Shown one piece after another: positions 62,306-64,000 of a stretch of 64,000 bases of DNA (position 1 is the first letter of the stretch; every line of letters begins with the position of its first letter). A program made the position numbers and the translations under genes. The stretch is from contig JAHBSM010000010.1 in the NCBI GenBank assembly GCA_019639115.1, forward strand, positions 1-64,000, written 5' to 3'. Source of the DNA: Acidobacteriota bacterium (GTDB taxonomy: Bacteria; Acidobacteriota; Blastocatellia; Pyrinomonadales; Pyrinomonadaceae). The notes beneath the pieces were generated by a model. It ran no database searches. It saw nothing but the letters and a program-made list of their open reading frames with translations, and had not been told where the DNA came from.

Positions 62306-64000
62306 ATGAAGGAAACGCCCACAGCATCGGAAATTATTCGCGAGGCACCGGAACGCGGCATGACCTCAACCGAGGCTGCCAGAGCGTTCGAGGTTTACGG
62401 GCCAAATGAGCCGATCAGAACGAGGCGTGCAAATGCCTTGGTAGATCTGCTGAGGCTCTTTGCCAATCCCTTGATAATACTGCTTATCGTCGCCAGCGGG
62501 ATCTCGTTAGCGGTTGGCGACGTGATCAATGCCTCGATCATCATCTCGATGGTGCTTCTGGGCGTATTTCTGAATTTCTTCCAGACCCGACGATCAAAGA
62601 AGGCCGCGGATTCGCTGCGACGTGAGGTGAGTGTCTCAGCCCGTGTGCTCCGCGACGGCCGATGGAGCGAAGTACCACGGAGAGAGGTCGTGCCCGGCGA
62701 TCTGATCCGGATCTCAGCCGGCGGGCTTGTGCCGGCGGATGCTGTATTGGTCGAGACGCGTGGACTGCACGTTCAAGAGGCCGCGCTGACTGGTGAGTCG
62801 CTCCCGGTCGAAAAGGCCGCCGCATCGAGCCCGGAACCGACCGATGCCGAACGCGTCTTTCTCGGTACATCTGTCATAAGCGGCACAGCTACGGCGCGCG
62901 TAGTCGCAACGGGGCCGGATACGAGGTTCGGAGAGATAGCTTCTCGGCTCGTCCAGAAACCGCCCGAGACCGAATTCGAACGAGGCACTAAGAAGTTCGG
63001 TTTTTTCATCGTCCGCGTCATTTTCGTTCTCGTTGTTTTTGTCTTTCTTGTTAACGCATTGATGCAGCGAGACATACTCGAATCGCTGCTTTTCTCGATA
63101 GCTCTTGCCGTAGGGCTTACGCCCGAGTTCCTGCCGATGATCACGACCGTCACGCTCGGCCAAGGGGCGATCCGAATGGCCGCACAAAAAGTGATAGTCA
63201 AGAATCTCGAGGCCATACAGAATTTCGGAAGCATCGACATACTCTGCTGCGATAAAACAGGAACATTGACCAAAGGTGAGATGTCGCTCAAGGATCACGT
63301 GGATCCACAAGGGAAGCCGTCCGAAGAGGTGTTCAGGCTCGGCTGGATAAACAGTGCGCTTGAATCCGGTGTTACGGACGTGCTCTCGCATGGACTCGAC
63401 CGAAGCAAGATCTCCGATCCGCTGGACGCCGCGATCATCGGGCACGACACGCCTCAAGCGGGCCTGCCTGAGAAACTCGACGAGCTGCCTTTTGATTTTG
63501 AACGGCGGCGTGTCTCGGTCGTTGTAATTGACGGCGGCCAAGCCCGGATCATTACGAAGGGTGCGCCGGAAAGCATTATGTCGGTATGCACCGGCATCCG
63601 GACTCCCGAAGGCGATCAAGACCTGCGGGACGGTGCAGCCGACGAAGCGCGAAAGCTGGTCGAGGGCATGAGCAGGCGCGGCCTAAGGGTGATCGCGGTC
63701 GCGGCGGCGACCGTTGCGACACGGGAGCGGTACACCGCGGCTGACGAGCAAGGTTTGACTCTCGAAGGCTTTCTGGTCTTTGCCGACGAGCCGAGAGAAT
63801 CAGCCGCTGAGGCGCTTCGGTCATTGGCGGATGACGGGGTCGAAGTAAAGATACTTACCGGCGATAGCGAACTCGCTGCCGGTTATGTTTGTAACGAGGT
63901 CGGGCTCGACGCCAAGCGGATAATCAACGGCGATGACATCGACAAAATGGATGATGCGGCACTGGCACAGACGGCGGAGCAGGTGACGGTATTCGCCCGA
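62306..64000 (+). CDS. Magnesium-type P-type ATPase, N-terminal part (continues past window)
   Basis: The ATG at 62306 follows GAGG by about 9 bases; the frame is open to the window end, giving 565 residues. The N-terminal part and first helices (LIILLIVASGISLAVGDVINASIIISMVLLGVFLNFFQ) are typical of P3B ATPases. It has the actuator motif QEAALTGESLPVEK, the membrane segment with AVGLTPEFLPMITTVTLGQGAIRMAAQKVIVKNLEAIQNFGSIDILCCDKTGTLTKGEM (phosphorylation site DKTGT; LTPE loop), and the nucleotide-binding TKGAPESIM. The LTPExLPM and NFGxIDILC patterns are those of MgtA-like transporters. It starts 36 bases after serA. The hinge motif is just reached (KILTGDSE). Confidence 0.9.
   Translation, partial: MKETPTASEIIREAPERGMTSTEAARAFEVYGPNEPIRTRRANALVDLLRLFANPLIILLIVASGISLAVGDVINASIIISMVLLGVFLNFFQTRRSKKAADSLRREVSVSARVLRDGRWSEVPRREVVPGDLIRISAGGLVPADAVLVETRGLHVQEAALTGESLPVEKAAASSPEPTDAERVFLGTSVISGTATARVVATGPDTRFGEIASRLVQKPPETEFERGTKKFGFFIVRVIFVLVVFVFLVNALMQRDILESLLFSIALAVGLTPEFLPMITTVTLGQGAIRMAAQKVIVKNLEAIQNFGSIDILCCDKTGTLTKGEMSLKDHVDPQGKPSEEVFRLGWINSALESGVTDVLSHGLDRSKISDPLDAAIIGHDTPQAGLPEKLDELPFDFERRRVSVVVIDGGQARIITKGAPESIMSVCTGIRTPEGDQDLRDGAADEARKLVEGMSRRGLRVIAVAAATVATRERYTAADEQGLTLEGFLVFADEPRESAAEALRSLADDGVEVKILTGDSELAAGYVCNEVGLDAKRIINGDDIDKMDDAALAQTAEQVTVFAR

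Noticed and set aside
62714..63619. Minus-strand open frame of 301 codons at the window end
   Set aside because: It overlaps the P-type ATPase frame, which runs from 62306 to the window end with all signature motifs; the reverse frame has none.
1..64000. CRISPR arrays, tRNA or rRNA genes
   Set aside because: No regularly spaced short repeats and no cloverleaf or rRNA-like stretch was noticed on reading; a dedicated RNA gene scan was not possible.

Overview
The window looks like a chromosomal segment of a mid-GC, Gram-negative bacterium, most likely an Acidobacteriota member of the Blastocatellia/Pyrinomonadaceae type. This is inferred from family content: a very large Oar-like TonB-dependent receptor with an N-terminal carboxypeptidase-regulatory domain, a SdrD/carboxypeptidase-regulatory surface protein, bacillithiol synthesis (bshA), a type VI secretion cluster, PD40 and PQQ-type periplasmic proteins, and scattered Rhs tips. 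No 16S or other phylogenetic marker is present, so the assignment is an inference.

Layout. (1) 1-4030 is a decayed Rhs locus: three tandem copies of the Rhs core end. The first two each carry a different C-terminal toxin module with a putative immunity gene, and the third is a scrambled remnant. Between them lie a 3' remnant of an XRE regulator and a broken RAYT transposase start. (2) 4119-9263 is a sulfur/persulfide region: a SAM methyltransferase, then an ArsR regulator divergent from a rhodanese-DUF2892 protein, an MBL-rhodanese persulfide dioxygenase-like enzyme, a TauE exporter, a DUF2490 protein and a rhodanese lipoprotein, with a palindromic operator in the divergent promoter. (3) 9272-11702 holds a small unknown protein, mobA and fumC. 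(4) 11706-26395 is a type VI secretion operon on the minus strand, transcribed tssA-tssB-tssC-hcp-tssE-tssF-tssG-clpV-(caspase-like protein)-vgrG-(lipoprotein)-PAAR. VgrG ends in an M91/NleD-like zinc peptidase domain, and the next gene is a probable lipoprotein immunity gene. The membrane complex genes tssJ, tssL, tssM and the baseplate gene tssK are not in the window.

(5) 26550-34150, also minus strand, has the surface protein, msrA, the methionine salvage genes mtnB-mtnD-mtnC and acs. (6) 34296-36988 has xylG-xylH without a binding-protein gene, convergent with moaA, which overlaps queG. (7) 39039-48634 has the TonB receptor, an MBL hydrolase, a PD40 protein, rlmN, a small membrane protein, an orphan DsbD-alpha domain protein, pgeF and acpS. 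(8) 48627-60065, minus strand, has two secreted nucleases, a DUF1569 protein, an M28 peptidase, a sigma/anti-sigma pair, an ABHD18-like hydrolase, bshA and a PQQ-type dehydrogenase. (9) 60110-64000, plus strand, has ppk2, serA and the first part of an Mg-type P-type ATPase that runs off the window.

The most interesting parts are the toxin systems. The proteins next to the first Rhs tip (1328-1939) and next to the VgrG M91 domain (12066-12785) look like relatives of each other: exported, beta-rich, with the same motif order. Each follows a HExxx-type metallopeptidase toxin. This suggests one family of periplasmic metallopeptidase antidotes used by two delivery systems. A small caspase/CHAT-like protein sits between vgrG and clpV, and hcp is flanked by RNA hairpins on both sides. 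No tRNA, rRNA or CRISPR array was seen.
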